Assembly (NCBI GenBank): GCA_018466975.1
Contig: CM031556.1
Location: 3,410,001-3,474,000, forward strand
DNA from: Sparassis latifolia
Lineage: Eukaryota > Basidiomycota > Agaricomycetes > Polyporales > Sparassidaceae
DNA: 64,000 nt
Direction: 5' to 3'
Shown here piece after piece: positions 1 to 13,244 of this stretch. The notes under the pieces are model-generated. The model had not been told where the DNA came from, made no database searches, and was given only the letters and a program-made list of their open reading frames with translations. How positions within the stretch are numbered: the first letter of the stretch is position 1; the number at the start of each line of letters is the position of its first letter. The translations under genes and the position numbers were made by a program.

Positions 1-1637
1 GGATCGAGGTCTGAAATTCGTCGCAAGATGGGTAAGATAACAGAAAGCCGATAAAATTCTTGCGTATGTGAAACTCACATTCTCGGAAATCAAGGCCTCG
101 CAAGGGAAAGTTTACGATGGTGGGGTTCTTCTCCTCCACAAAGATGTTCTTGGTGAAGCGCCTGAAGTGCAGGATGATGTAAGGAGGAAGACGCTGGCAT
201 TTAAATCGCCGTAGCTGTCCAACAGATTCCTGAACGGGCGTGTCAGCGGAGTATTGAGTATAGCAACCCGGACAAATGGGTACCTGTGTAGTCCGACCGT
301 CGTACTTTGCTAGTACAGAATGAATGCCGACTTGAGGGATAATGTTCTTTTCGACAGCATCTTGGAAAAGCGGCGGCGGCGGCAGGTCAACCGCAAGGAA
401 CAAGAATGGAGATACAGTTGATTTTATCTCTGTCAATTGTGGTATGAGTGTAAGGAAAGTATTCACACGCAGTACATGCCTCGGTCGATGTCGAAACGCG
501 GCTTCTCGTGTTCTCCAGCGTCGGGACGCACGATCACCTGCTGTGTTTCCATCCGGACCTGTCCTTGGAAAGCAGCAAAAATTATACCTTGACAATGCGC
601 AGTCAGCAATCAAGTAAGGGCAATTCTCCATCGGATTGCACTCACTAGAATCTCTTTTCTTCGTACCGCCCAGATCCTTGTGGAGATGGTTCAGTAACCA
701 TCCTAAGAATTCCACCGGATCGCCCTGTTTTTCTAGGCTGAACTTACCCCCACTTGCTCTGCCAACTTCCTGCAGGAACTCGTGCGGGCTGACTTGGCTC
801 TTGAATAATCTGGGGTTCCAAATTTTCTTGGCAAGATTAGCGAAGCGCTTCAACAGTTCCGGCTCCTTGCCACGATAATTAGAGAGCAATAAGTAGTCGC
901 GGAGAGGAGAGACGTGAAGCAGTGAGTGTATGATGACATTCATGTAGTCGTTTCGTTTGATATCATTGAGTCCTATATAGCCAGGAGTATACGGTTTTGA
1001 AGACAAGTCGTACGAAGGTTTTAGAAGATGTGCAGGTTTCGAGAGATTGGCAATGGATAATGGCGTAAAGGACGGTGCGAGAACAAATGCAATGTCTTCC
1101 AACGACGGATCAGAGACAAGGTACCCGTCAGGCAAAACATAAACCTTCAATGCAACTTAACCTACAGGCTTGACAAGATATGCAATGAGTCTCACCTTGG
1201 TGGTCTCCAAATTTATGAACACGTGGTGGTCATCATGTATTGCATGCGCGTACGCGTATGACTTGCGTCCTCGTCCTTGGAAGTACTTGCCACACACTAA
1301 ACAACCGTAGATGTTGATGTTTGAGAGAGAAACGGAACACACTTTCTCGAAATCAAAGTCGAGAACAGCCCTGTTTATCTGGTAGAAGGTGAGTGCTACT
1401 TCCCACAAGCCAACGGAATCGCCGTACTGTATCAAGGTACAAGTCCGAAGCCCGCGATATCTCCGGTTGGTCATTCACCTCCACATCCTCATTCTCCTCA
1501 GTGTCCTCATCAAGTCGCGTCTGCTCTTCGAACTCCTTTGGTACTGTAACCTGGGTATCAGGATCTATTCGTGGCCGTTTCAGTGGCCTTCCATCCTCTT
1601 CTACGTCCGCTTCCGGGGTAGAGCGTGATGGCGGCAT
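1..1637 (-). CDS. SAD1: USP39/Sad1-like tri-snRNP ubiquitin-protease homologue (3' end outside window)
   Basis: Partial gene; its 3' end runs off the left edge. The product is the U4/U6.U5 tri-snRNP protein Sad1/USP39, a nuclear splicing factor built like a ubiquitin-specific protease but inactive. An acidic N-terminal tail (about 1460-1637) is followed by a zinc-finger UBP domain with the motif CSVSLSNINIYGCLVCGKYF and a downstream HAIHDDHH (about 1190-1370). Then comes the peptidase-like fold: GLNDIKRNDYMNVIIHSLL near 900-990 has Asp where active USPs carry the catalytic Cys, as in known USP39/Sad1. The late motif PPYIILHFRRFTKN followed by NPTIVNFPLRGLDF (about 80-170) is also diagnostic. 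I chose the ATG at 1637; a longer open frame upstream begins only with GTG. It shares a 207-bp divergent promoter with LTV1. Several introns interrupt the frame. Confidence 0.88.
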
Positions 1638-1844
1638 GCTCCTATCTGTTTGAGAGGCCACCAGAACTTGGAAGTAGGATGGAAGAACACTAGTGATTGC
1701 TGGGTCCAGTGGGCGAAAGGCAAGAAAGGTCGCACGTGACCACCCGATCGAGCACTGCGGCAGAATCAGATTTTCAGCGTGAAGTTCAGCGGCACGTTCA
1801 CCATCCCTGCATATACCCAGCTCCTACTGAACAAAGCAGTTGCG

Positions 1845-3682
1845 ATGCCTCCAAAGTCTATATTTCGGCAGCCAGAGGCGCAGCACTTTCAACTCGTTCA
1901 TCGGTCTCAGCGGGATCCGCTCATACATGACCCCGAAGCCAGCCAACATGTTCTGAAAGCTTTTGAACGGAGGAATTTGGCCAAGGTCTCTTCCACTTAA
2001 TCTCGTTATCTTACGTCTCTAATGATCTATATCAAGGGAAAATCTAGAGCAGATTTAGAAGGCGTAATTACTCCCTCGGCCTTGGCTCATGACAATGAAC
2101 GGGCCAATATCGGGCAAGCGGCCCTCTATGGCGTCTACTTCGATGACACGGAGTACGATTACATGCAACATCTGCGGACTTTTGGCCTGCAGGAGGATGG
2201 TGTCGACAGCATCCTCATAGAGGCCCCCGCTAAACCCAAGGCTAAGGGCAAAGCCACAGATTTGTTCGATTTGCCCGCGGAAGCACTCCCATCTACATCC
2301 GAGCTGCCGCGTACGTACGAATCTCAGCAAGCTATCCCTTCATCAATAGCAGGCTTTCAGCCAGACATGGATCCGCACTTGAGACAGGCGTTGGAGGCTC
2401 TAGAGGACGATGATTTCATAGAAGATGACCTTGACGACGACTTCTTTGGCGAGTTGGTCCAAAAAGGTGAACGGGGCACAGACGAGCACGTCGACTTCGC
2501 GTTCCGCGAAGACGGATTTACTGACGGAGAGCAGGAGAAGTCGACGCCTGGAACGGAACAGACAAAGGGGACAGATGATGAGGATCCCAGTTGGGAAGCG
2601 AGGTTCGCTCAGTTCAAAAAGAATCAAAAGGCTACTTCTCGGAATGGTACCTCTGATGTCGATGCCTACTCGGAAGGTGGCGACACTGTTGGAACTCTCC
2701 CTCTACTGTCGGTTATCGGTGGTAAGAGAAGACGCAAGGGTACCTCGGATGCCTCAGGGTTCAGCATGAGTAGCTCTTCCATGTTCCGTAATGAGGGATT
2801 GACTCTTCTGGATGAGCGTTTTGATCAGGCGAGTAATGATTGTTGCAGCGACTGTTTTGCACTAACCTTTTAATCGCAATTGAGGTCATCAAAGAGTACG
2901 AGTCGGATGAGGAAGACGAAGATGGTGTCGATTCCGACGACTCAGATGAGGCCCCAGAGCTCATCACTTCTCGTGAAGATTTTGACTCATTGATGAGCGA
3001 GTTTCTGGATAACTACGAAATCCTGGGTGGCAAGATGCGACCAGTCCTTCCCGGTGGCACAGGCATGGAGAAATTGGATTCGATCCGCAAGGGGCTAGGC
3101 ACTATCACATTAAGAGTGCAGGATGAGAACAACAGTGAAGATGAGATTCTAATGCCTCTTGACGTCGACGACAAGAAAGACAGATGGGATTGCGAAACAA
3201 TTCTTAGTAAGCCCTGCCCCTTCCTTTGTATGTTGTCCTGATTCCTTGCTGCAGCTACCTACAGTAATCTCGAGAATCATCCGCGGTTGATTCGCGCTAG
3301 TCGAGACAAGGCTGTTCCTAAAATCCGCCTTGATCCAAGAACAGGCCTTCCGATTGTTAAGGAGAACCACCCTCAGTCCCCTGACGACAACGCGCAGAGC
3401 GGAACGTCTTGGGTATCGGATGACGAAGATGATACACGCCGTATGTCTCCCGCAGAGCTCCGTTCTGTATGTTGCTCATCGAGCGTAGCTACCCGGGTCA
3501 CTGTCACAAGGTCTAGGAACGAGTCGAAGGAGGACAAGAAGTTGCGAAAGCAGGCTGTCAAAACTAAACGCCAAGCTCGTCGTGCGGACAAGAAGGCGAC
3601 GACGGAGAAATTCACAACGGAAGCTAGTCGTCAGGCTAGGATGCTCGTGAACAAGGAGAAGACGAAGATGCGGAAGCTATGA
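1845..3682 (+). CDS. LTV1: Ltv1, 40S ribosomal subunit biogenesis factor
   Basis: Ltv1 binds the nascent small ribosomal subunit near the beak and acts in late 40S maturation and export. The N-terminus MPPKSIFRQPEAQHFQLVHR, then RDPLIHDPEASQHVLKAFER, is the family signature. Exon 2 (about 2036-2828) opens with GKSRADLEGVI and contains the conserved YDYMQHLRTFG. Later come the acidic middle, a segment DDEDGVDSDDSDEAPEL, the motif ILTTYSNLENHPRLIRASR after the third intron, and a basic lysine-rich tail ending KTKMRKL. Length is roughly 560 residues, normal for the family. The ATG at 1845 was chosen over an upstream GTG in the same frame. Introns: about 1987-2035, 2829-2884 (this one appears to have a GC donor) and about 3209-3256. 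It is divergent from the USP39 gene. Confidence 0.93.
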
Positions 3683-3890
3683 TGCTCAGTTGCGTTTGGT
3701 ATTATACACAATCAATGACGATAAATGGAGGGTATAAGGCGCATAAGGCAATTGCTATGTATGCAGTCAAGAGACACGATTTAGGTGCAAAGTCCAAGTG
3801 ATGTGAGTGTTATGGTACATTGAAGGCTGGCGCAACGCGGGAAGACGAGATGCAGATCCAAAAGATGTGGCATAAAGGGGGAAACATAAA

Positions 3891-6800
3891 TCACCAATCT
3901 GGCCATAAGTCAAGCAGATTGTTGCCCTCTTCTTCTGGTGCATCGTGCTGCTTCATCCACCTATCAGGAACCTATCGATCACGATAAGTAAAGAAAGAGA
4001 AGCGATGGACAGTACGTACCAATGGGAAGTATCGTTCCATAGCACTCAGAAAACGTTGGCGATATTGTCGAGGACCAATGATCGTAGGCTCCCCTTTATT
4101 CGCCCCACCTAAGAAGGCAGAATCCTTGACCCAGCTTTCCAATTTCTTGTCCCACGTGTAAGTCCTGATATAGTCTGCAGACGCCTTGAGCAGATGCAAG
4201 TCTGAAGAAAGACAATTACCCACCAACAACACCCACGACCAGCTCGTTTTTTAAGCTGTCGACACCAACCACCAGCGAGTAGTCCATTACGTTGATATCA
4301 GCAAGGAACTTGCTGTCGTTGAAAAGAGAACCACGGAGTATACGTTTGGAGTGTTCGCGAAGATAGAATGGAGCTAGGTGAGAGGCTATGAAACATCAGA
4401 AGTTGTCAATACAATGGACGCCTGCTCAGTTGAACACTCACTTTCAACCAGATTCTCATCCAGAAGAACCTCGTTTTCTCGTCCAGTCGACTGCACGTGC
4501 CTATTGCGCGTCGACCCCTTCAGGTCGTAGATCTAAAAGGAAATACGTTTGTAACGACCAGATGATGAACAACATTGGAACGTGCCTTGGAGAAACGACG
4601 GTCGTAAAAGAGATTTTCCATGACCAGGAGGTTCATCTGTGTCGCCTTTGATTTGCTTGCTCCTTGATGCTTGTGAGTCTTGCGAAAGGTGATCTTGAAA
4701 CAACCAAAAATCTTTGCGAGAAGGGTTGGGCGCTGAAGAACATGTCAGTATGCTCCTTGGACACGGGGCTAGATGGACCAACATTAGCGACTACTGCGCT
4801 TGACATGTAGTCAAAGTAGGCAGGTGCGAAAGTTTCCATTGCTTGGAGTTCGGCTCTTGATAATTCCTTGGCAATGAACCGATCATCTGCATGAGATTCT
4901 AGTAAGTAACGGTTTACACCGTCGAATAAATCGACATACCGAGAGTCTTCAAGAATGCTGAACCGGACTTTCCTCCGTTTGCATCCCATTTCACGCATCG
5001 TGCCAGCGATTCTATCATGCTTCTCTCACAATCATATGTTCGGCGGAGGGCATCAAACTGCTCAGGATAAAGCACCGTGCAGCCAATTGTCAAACCACCA
5101 CTTTCAAAAGCTATCCAGAAAGAAGATCAGGCAATAAAAATCGTCACATGCAGTAAGATACACTCACAAATGGCCCATGGCTGCTTCGAGGAAGGCACCC
5201 GTAACTCCTCTGTCGGATCTCCGCCTTCTGAACTTTCCACATTGACAACACCCCATGTGGATGTGGAATCAGCAACGGATTTGTCATCAGGCATGAAAGC
5301 TTCGCCACTACCGTCTGTCAGCTTTGGTTCCTTTGCCTGACGTTTCTCAGCACGGGATCTAGCTAGCATGTCTCGATATTGAGGAGAACTGCACCATTGT
5401 TAGCAGAGAGGCTAAAATGAACGGTGCATCATACTTACTTCAAAGCTAACGCGATGATAGAAGTGGGTTCGTCAGTGCGCACAACCATTGACGAATTGCG
5501 GAAGATGTGTTCGGGGTCAGACATTGGATCATCAATATCCACGTCCACTCGGTGGCGTGGCTGCGGGACCTGTTGAGGCCAAAACCCAGACAGCGCCTTC
5601 AGGATAGAATGACGTTCTGTACCCGGGGCACCGACGTCCAGGTCAGGAGTAGGAGAAGCTAATACAGTGGTATCAGATGTTATGGCAGACAATACGGGTG
5701 ACCCAAGCATTGATTCAGACGAAGCAGCATCATGAGCCAATTCTCCAGGAAGAGAATCGAGTTGGTCTTGTGCAAGAGGCTTTTCAGGTAGAGCAGACGA
5801 TTCGCAGACAGCATGAATCTCAGTACAGCTTCCAAGATGCGTATCCTCTAGAGGTGAGGATTCTGCCGGCTTGAGTTGCGCATTATGTCCAGGCAACTCA
5901 TCATCGTCATCTTCATCGTCGGCTTCGCTAGAATCTGAACTCTCAGATTCGTCCTTAATAGCATCCTTGATACTATCGAGAACCTCCACTTTCGCGCGAG
6001 CAGAAGCCACTGGACGCGGTTTTCTACCTCGAATCACAGCATAGCGTCGATTGGTGCGTTCGCTGTCTTTGCTGATGCGCTCAAAGTGCTTTGTGATGTT
6101 AGAGACTTTGCTTCCAGGACCCGGTTGTCGCCTGATCGTGGATTTCGGTCCAGCGCTACTAGGAGGACGCGAAGGGGGTGCCCTTTCTCCTATCGAGCTA
6201 CGCTGGCCTGGTTTGATTCTTCTCTTTGGGTTGAAAGGCGTAACAGTGTTCTGTCTTCCCGCGGAAGGGGAGGGAGGCCTATCACTCCTTGAGATAGACT
6301 CTAGATTCACAGGCAACAACACTGACCGTTTATCCGGGGAAGCTCGGCGCGATGGCTCTCCAGAGTCCAACGAGGACATGGCAGGGCCAGGAATGCGACT
6401 GTTCTGAATACCTTGCCCAAACGGTCGTCTGGCGTGCGTGAGATACTTGGGTGCAATGTTAGCAGCATAACCCTGCTCGAAGTCGGATGCAGACGACTTC
6501 CTGTTGAGGAGCTGACGTTTCCCTTTGCTGCGTATGCGAGATCGCGGGAGATGCACATCTTGTTCACTCTCCGACACAGGTACGCCAGGAGGGAATGCAG
6601 TCTTTGTCAGCTCTTCCACACCCTGAGGCGGTAAGAAATCTTGGTATCTCTTGACAAGCTCGGCAACGCTGGGGTAATTGGTTGGCCTTCTGGGTAGCCG
6701 TGAGACATACTGCAGTGTACGTTCAACATCATTCCCGTCTTGATCTAGCTGAGAATAGCTACATGAGCTGAATTTTGTCTGTCCCAACTGCGGTTGATAC

Positions 6801-9800
6801 TTACCGATATTGAAACCTCCAGGGAAGAAATAGCATCTCCGCGCTCCACGCCAATAGTCGAGTCACTGTCGTGATCTGATTTGACGGACACTTCAGCTAC
6901 AGCTGAAGGTGTGAAAGGAACCTCAGTAACAGAGGATTTCGTTGTCCCTGCGGCAGGTAGCTTTTCCTTGCGTCGCATGACAGACTCCGTTTCGGAAGCA
7001 TCAGAAGCCGAAGAGGTCGACGCGAACGATTCTCCGGTAACCCTCCGCATCGAGGGACCTCCTTCTGCCTCGGAAACACTTGACGAAGGTGCCGGATGGT
7101 TCTCAAGGGGACCGTATGGTCCATAGACCTCTGTTCTCCTGGGCCACATCGCACGCACTGACCCAAACGCTGAGGCCTTCCTGCTGTTACGGTCAATCGC
7201 TCTCGGTTTCGGCAGCTTATCGAAGTCTTGCTGCCATGCGACAATCTTGTCTTGACGATAAGCTCGCACCTGGTTTAGTGCGAGAGTGTCTGTCGGAGGC
7301 GTCTCTCGGTAGAGTTTGTTTACGAGCTTAGCAATATCAGTCTTCTCTAATTCGGCCTTCGTAATTAAGTGGTTGATTTCCGCGGTCAAGCGAGCATCCG
7401 ATTCTTCATCGCCAGTGGCCGCATCGATGGTTATCAGTTTGAGATCGTCAACCAACGCTGAATGCCAGAGATTATTTCTGAGATGCAGTCGCTCGAAATC
7501 CGAATTCTTGATTTCCAGCTGGGTTTCTGGACGAATTCGAACGCGCATGGGTGGATAGACGATCTCGTGTAGGACTACGGGATCTGCCTGAAAGCGTACC
7601 GTCATACCTCTGATAGCGAAATACCTGATGTGATATTGGTAGATGTTATGGTGGCAGCCTGCACCCTGGACAAGCTGCACATCAGCGGGGTAAAAGTGGA
7701 GCTCGAGAAACTTCGCAAAGGAGTATCTCTGCATTTCTGGAGAGACAGGGATGAATGGCGTTGCTGAGCCACAGACTCGACAGGCACTCCAAGTGATGAT
7801 GGTATCATTGTTCGTCCTGTTCACAATCTGGCCATCCCACTGCTCCACAGCAACAATCAGACGGGTCTCGTTGTGCACGAAGACTTTGCAATGGCGGGCT
7901 AGTGGCTGATTGCACGTCTTGTTCTCGCAGATCGCTCTGGGATCCAAGAAACGAACGAGAGTCTCCATGACGGACTGTTCTATGAATTGGCCGAGTGTGC
8001 AATCATTTTCCCCGTAGAAAGTGATGTACTTCAGCTGCGGAGGAAAACAAGCACGATGGATCCCAATTTCTGTCATGGGTATTGTAGCTTCCCACAGACT
8101 GATACACTGGTACTTCTCAACGTCAAAGTCGTCCTTGTTCTTGCGCAAATACCATTCCCAGATGCGGCGATGCTCCGCATGCTGCCATTGCACATGCTTG
8201 AGTCGACTCTCAAGCCTAATGTCCTCCAAAGTTTTCATCGGAGCTGGAAGTTCCTCGCTCAGAAGACGAGGAAGAGGAGAAGTCATGACGCCGTTTGAAA
8301 GTGGTTTCGATGGGAAGCTAGCGCTCAGGTCGAAGTAGCTGGGGTGTTCATCCGGCACTGAACTTGTGTCCTCGGGCACAGGAGTCATCTCTAGTTCAGG
8401 AAGAGGCAAGGACTCAATCTGCGCTGCAACATCGTCCATGTCTGGGGATCGTGGGACGCTCTGGGCCTGCACAATGGTATCCTCCTGCTTGTGGGCAGAA
8501 GCAACTTTTTCCTCTCGGCGTATGACTTCGTCCTCCCACTCCCTTTTGACGCGGATTAGCTCGTCATCCAGCTCCTTCATCCGACGAATTGGGTATGGAG
8601 GGGGGAAACGCAGAGTGGCGGAGACAGATATGAACGTCTTGTGGTATGGTTCGAGTGACTCCTGTATGCGTCGCGACAGACGCATTTGCTCCGCGTCTTC
8701 ATCCGGTAAATCTTCCACCATGGGATCGAAGTATGCCTTGTCCGAGGCTGTCCCCTTGGTCTCGCCAATATGTTGAGACAACAGATGTTGCATCGAAACA
8801 GAGATGGATGGAACCGACATTGATGGACTCATAGAAGCGGAAGAGTAATTGGCCGGAGTGGCTTCCGCAGTGAGTGGCGGAAGAGTAATGATTGAATCTT
8901 TCCACAGGTGGGTTTCCAATTTCAAGTTACGGACGATGAAGGTGAGGAATCGAGTAACTTTCTTGATGCGTTTCAGCGTGTCGATGTCGCCTCCCCGGAG
9001 GACGATGGTGCAACCCATCTCGCCGTTACATCCTTCGAACCGCATATAGGTTTTCCGCCGACCGGGAATGAGAGGATGATCGAACGTCTGTATGCGAAAA
9101 CGGGCACAATGTCCGAGACGCGGCTCCAATGCCAGCTTGTCCATGGAGGAAAAGACGTCTCCTTGAGTCATTCGGGCTACAAATTGGACGGCAGATGGCT
9201 TGACCGTCCGTGCCACGGCTATCTTGTGTTTCGCAAGGGCATCGAGTGCCAATCTCGAGACGGAATTCTCTGCCAACACGACATGTGGGCGCAGAGCAGC
9301 GATACGGCTCGCCAAATTGCCGAGATACTCCTTCTCTTGTCTGAAAATCTGTCCGAAGTGCATGTACTGTCCTTCGACCCGATGAAACTCCAAGGGAAAC
9401 GTGACGAGCATGATGCGCGGATTATGCTGAGTGCGAAGCATCTGCTTGTGAGCAACATTCTTCGTTATAACCGCCCCATCAACGTATTCAGAATCTTTCG
9501 GCGCACCGCCTGGGATCTTCTTGATCTTGACATAACGCCGCACGTCCATGTCTGCACCTTGACGGTTGGGATGCGCAGTGAACGTCAGCTCACGAGCTAT
9601 CCGAAGGGCAAGCTTCAACAATGTCTCCTCCCACTCCCCAATATTAGGAATATTCTCTGATGTCAACATTTGGCGGAGCATGACCCGCAGATGGAACATG
9701 GAGATAAGGTTCAGTTCTTGTGCATATCTATGGTATCGATGGTTAAAGTCTGAAGTAATGTGGCAGAGTGGTAAGAGGTACTTACGCAGTGCTTTCTCTG

Positions 9801-11352
9801 CGGGTACGCCATCCCGATTCACCGCTGCCAATGCTATCGCCCAGTCGGCTTTGGACGCGGCTGCGAATGAATGGTGTAACAATCTCAAAGTCAGCATACG
9901 AATTGAATCGCGACCTGAGCATCCCAGAACTCTCGAACGCGTACGCCTGATCCGGAGAGCTGACGGGAAATTGAACCGAGCTCATCGAAGCGTCCATTGA
10001 TATTGGTATTGAGACAGGGAAGTCGACGGGAGTCTTGGAACCGGCTGCGGTTGGAGAATTGTTATGGCTGAACTTTGCAGAGAGGGAAACAGGGTCCTTC
10101 TCCTCCTGGGTGAGTGCTCTTCGAAACGGAGCAGGGTTCTCGCGGATGAAGCGGTCGGACCCAGAATCATCGTTGGGCGTCTCCGGTCGAGAACCAATCA
10201 TACTATCATCGGACCCGGAGTATCTCTTTGTCTCCGCTATGGAAAACAAGTTAAAGGGCTCATCTGTTCGACCAAATAACTGGGATGCAGCAAACGGAGA
10301 TTGTGGATGGTGCGCAAGGGCAAACGAGAAAGGCTCTCCGCCTAGCTGATGTGCAGCGAACGGAGACGAGACATTGGAAGTGATGGATCGCCTATCGTCG
10401 TCGTCATCGTCATCCACTTTCGCCAGTTTTTCCAGGCACAGGTTGCAGATTCGCACCATCCCGTCGTGACCGAAGCGAGCTCCCTTAATGATATTGGAAG
10501 CACATCGCGAGCAGAAAATTTGGCCTGCGCGAAGTGTCACTTTTCGAAGATGGCAGACTACTTAATTGAAATACTCACCGCATATGCGACAGTGATGCTT
10601 GCGACGCCAAGTGGTAAATACGCTCCTGCAGTCGTAGCACTCTTTGCACAACTCGTCATCCATCCAATAATCACGGGATAAGCCTCAAAAACACGTTCAA
10701 TAAGCCAACAAACACACAGGAGCCAAGTAGCATCTAACATACCTTCCCCTCGAATCCTTCGAATGACCTTCGACACCGATGCAGATCTTCGTATGCTGCC
10801 CGTTGTCCTGACGCTTCTGGCATCACTGTCTTGGATAGGAAAACCAGGGATAACAGTTCCAAAGGCACCACCGTCCGGGGTGTCAGGGGAATAACATCCG
10901 CCACGAGATGGAGGTCTATCGTATTCTGCGTTGTAAAATGGTGTCTCTGATACCACTGGGGTCAAGGAGACCAAGGGAGGAGCAGGGTTGGAGAGCGCGA
11001 CGTTAATGGGGTTTAGACGCTCGGAAGAAGACTTGCTAGATTGATTGGAGACGATGGTATGAACGGAAGGCCGGCGTTGGTCAGAGGAAAGGGTACTCTG
11101 GGTGGCAAAGGAATTGGCGGTAGTCGTCGAAGTGGCAGCAGAAGACAGAGGTGCAGATAACGTGCTCTTCACCTTGGAAAACAGAGACGTGACGAGGGCG
11201 TATGAAGATTGATCATTTTCATCTTCTTCGGAGAACGGATTGAAAGATGTTAAGCTCGTAACGTCTTCGACAATCTTGGTGCTACTGCGAGACCTGGAAG
11301 ACGGGGCACTCCCAAACGGGGGATTGACGAGAGAGTACTGAGGTGATTCCAT
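3891..11352 (-). CDS. FAB1: Fab1/PIKfyve 1-phosphatidylinositol-3-phosphate 5-kinase
   Basis: This large enzyme phosphorylates PI3P to PI(3,5)P2 on the vacuole/endosome membrane. All signature parts are visible from the 5' end. A Ser-rich N-terminus beginning [14 protein letters not shown] is at 10900-11352. The FYVE zinc finger lies at about 10480-10730, with [23 protein letters not shown] and [11 protein letters not shown], so the PI3P-binding RRKHHCR motif is intact. The CCT/chaperonin-like domain spans about 9000-9500 (for example [19 protein letters not shown] and [10 protein letters not shown]), and the Cys-rich CCR region about 7550-8150. A long low-complexity linker (5435-6800) leads to the C-terminal lipid kinase (about 3891-5100), with [42 protein letters not shown] and [14 protein letters not shown]. 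It ends LDLWPDW. The estimated length is near 2,300 residues. The start is the first ATG (11352); the upstream in-frame TTG is ignored. One intron, 4533-4585, seems to be of GC-AG type. Confidence 0.95.
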
Positions 11353-11729
11353 GAACAGGTAGTTCAATGGGTGGTTGTAGGGGTGTCAACATGAGAGGAG
11401 ATGGGAGTGGGTGCCCATCATGGCGAGCGTTTATAAGTCAAGTTCGCCGTTACCGTTTGCAGACAGCTTGCACGACGCGTCCACGCAAGTCACGTGCGCG
11501 ACGTCGCTTCGGAGCAATATCGGTGAACGCAACGTCGTCGCTGGTACCTGGTCAGATGAGAAAGCAGTGTATTATCTGTACTACACTTCCGACGACTTCA
11601 ACACGTCGTCGACCTCAATATCAATGGTATGCTAAGTGACCGACAATATATTTCACGTTCCAAAACTTACAAGTACAGTACAATAGTCGGTTAGGGCCGT
11701 ATCTGAATATTGACACCGCGCTTGACTAC
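11353..11729. promoter_or_regulatory. Intergenic promoter region of FAB1
   Basis: This 377-bp gap separates the FAB1 start from the 3' end of the reductase gene on the same strand. It should hold the FAB1 promoter and the reductase 3' untranslated region. No convincing gene, TATA box or repeat was found. Confidence 0.35.
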
Positions 11730-13244
11730 CTACGCATGACCGACAATGTTCTGCGGGATATACGGCTCCTCCAGGTACTTTATCTCATCTTCCCCAAGTG
11801 TTACGTGCACTCCACCTAGGCATAACCGTCAGCGTTCTGACTGTCACAGTCTTTGCAGGCAGTTGGCGATACTCACCGATGATATCCTTCAGATTGTCGA
11901 GGCTCGTGGTTCCGACAATAGGAGCACTCACGCCATCTTTGGCCAGGCACCAGGCAATCGCGACTTGCGCCATGCTGATGCCCTTCTTCTTGGCAACCTC
12001 CTCGACACTGCAAGCATCGTCAATACACTGCAGCCGCCTCAAGAGAAGGGGATCCACGAACCGCTTCACAATTTCCGGGGTACCAACACCTTTGTAAATC
12101 TTCTGGAAGCTGGGTACAATATCCCAGCTAAGACATCGTGAAGTTGTTTGCACTGCAGGTATCGTACGGGTCTGTCTCTCCGCGCTTAGAGTTTTCGGTC
12201 AACGGCCGGGCAAGCACTCCACGCCCCAGAGGCGAGAAAGGGATGGACCCTACACCGAACATCTGACGGATGATGTGTCAGTGATAAAACAAACTTCCCG
12301 GAGACTTAAGTGCTGCACCTTCAGAGTAGGGAACATCTCGCGCTCCTCTTCGCGGTACATTAGGCTGTAATGGTTCTGCATGGCGACGAACGGAGTGAGC
12401 TTGTTTCTGATGGCGTAGTCTGGAAAATCTGTTAGCTATTAAAGGCATCGGGGTGGCCCTTTCTGACTTACTCTGCATAGCGTGGACTGGGGAAGGAGGG
12501 TGAGAGGAAAAGTCCACCAAATTCATGGTCACAGGCACGTAGTCGAGCTGCAGACGTTCCAAGCTGGCCTTAACCGCATCGAAAATATGCTGCAGCAAAA
12601 TCGCACTGTCAGAATACCGGTTATAGTATTAATTTGAATACCTTGCGGCTGAGTCCGTGTTGGTTGACTAGGCCGATTTCGTCCGCGCTCTGTCCAGAAC
12701 TGAAGATGTTGGTGCCCCATTTACCGGGTGTAAAGGGCATGAAAAGCTATTCAGAATTGTGCAGCTTGTACGCAGCTCGACGCTATGAAATATCGACACC
12801 GACCTTCGTCATCACAACAATCTCCTCGCGGGGAAGGTTAAGCTGCTTGATCGCCTTGCCTAGGATGACCTCCGACAAGCCGTTGGAGTACATCTATAGA
12901 ATGTTCGACCAGGTCGACATTACTCGCAAGACATGTCAGTGATAAGCGTACGTCAGCAGTGTCGAACGTTTGAATACCGTGCTCGTATCTAGTAGTGCGT
13001 AAGTTCCTTCTAACAAGAGCGTAGCACCACTTACGCAAACTTGATGTGTCTGATAGCCTCCTCTTCATCGAGAACCCATTCCTGCCAGCCTGAGCTACCA
13101 TAGGTCATGCAACCCAAGATGATCTTCGATACTTTCAGTCCGGAGTTACCCAGACGTACTGTGAATGAAGTGTCAGTCGTAGCAACTTTAAACAGAGTGC
13201 CGACCCTCACCATACGGCATTTTCTTTGTTTCCAGCGTAGTCAT
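11730..13244 (-). pseudogene. Aldo/keto reductase with internal deletion and frame break
   Basis: The frame starts MTTLETKKMPY at 13244 and follows the NADPH-dependent aldo/keto reductase fold (AKR superfamily): VRLGNSGLKVSKIILGCMTY, IRHIKFA, YEHGIQTFDTAD, YSNGLSEVILGKAIKQLNLP, EEIVVMTK, then HIFDAVKASLERLQLDY. Asp, Tyr and Lys of the catalytic tetrad are present. Two faults are seen. First, the sequence jumps from LQLDY (about 12540) almost directly to HAMQNYAIRNKLTPFVAMQ (12380-12490); the 50 or so residues that normally lie between, including the catalytic His and the strand after it, do not fit in the gap. Second, near 12125-12140 the frame reading GETDPYDTCSANNFTM hits TAG and the homologous text SWDIVPSFQKIYKG resumes in another frame. 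The C-terminus (VEEVAKKKGISMAQVAIAWC, ending NIVGHA) is intact. It may be transcribed, but a working enzyme is unlikely. Confidence 0.68.

Noticed and set aside
8908..9660. 250-codon plus-strand open frame
   Set aside because: It lies antisense to the well-supported CCT domain of FAB1 and has no family features; it is a shadow frame.
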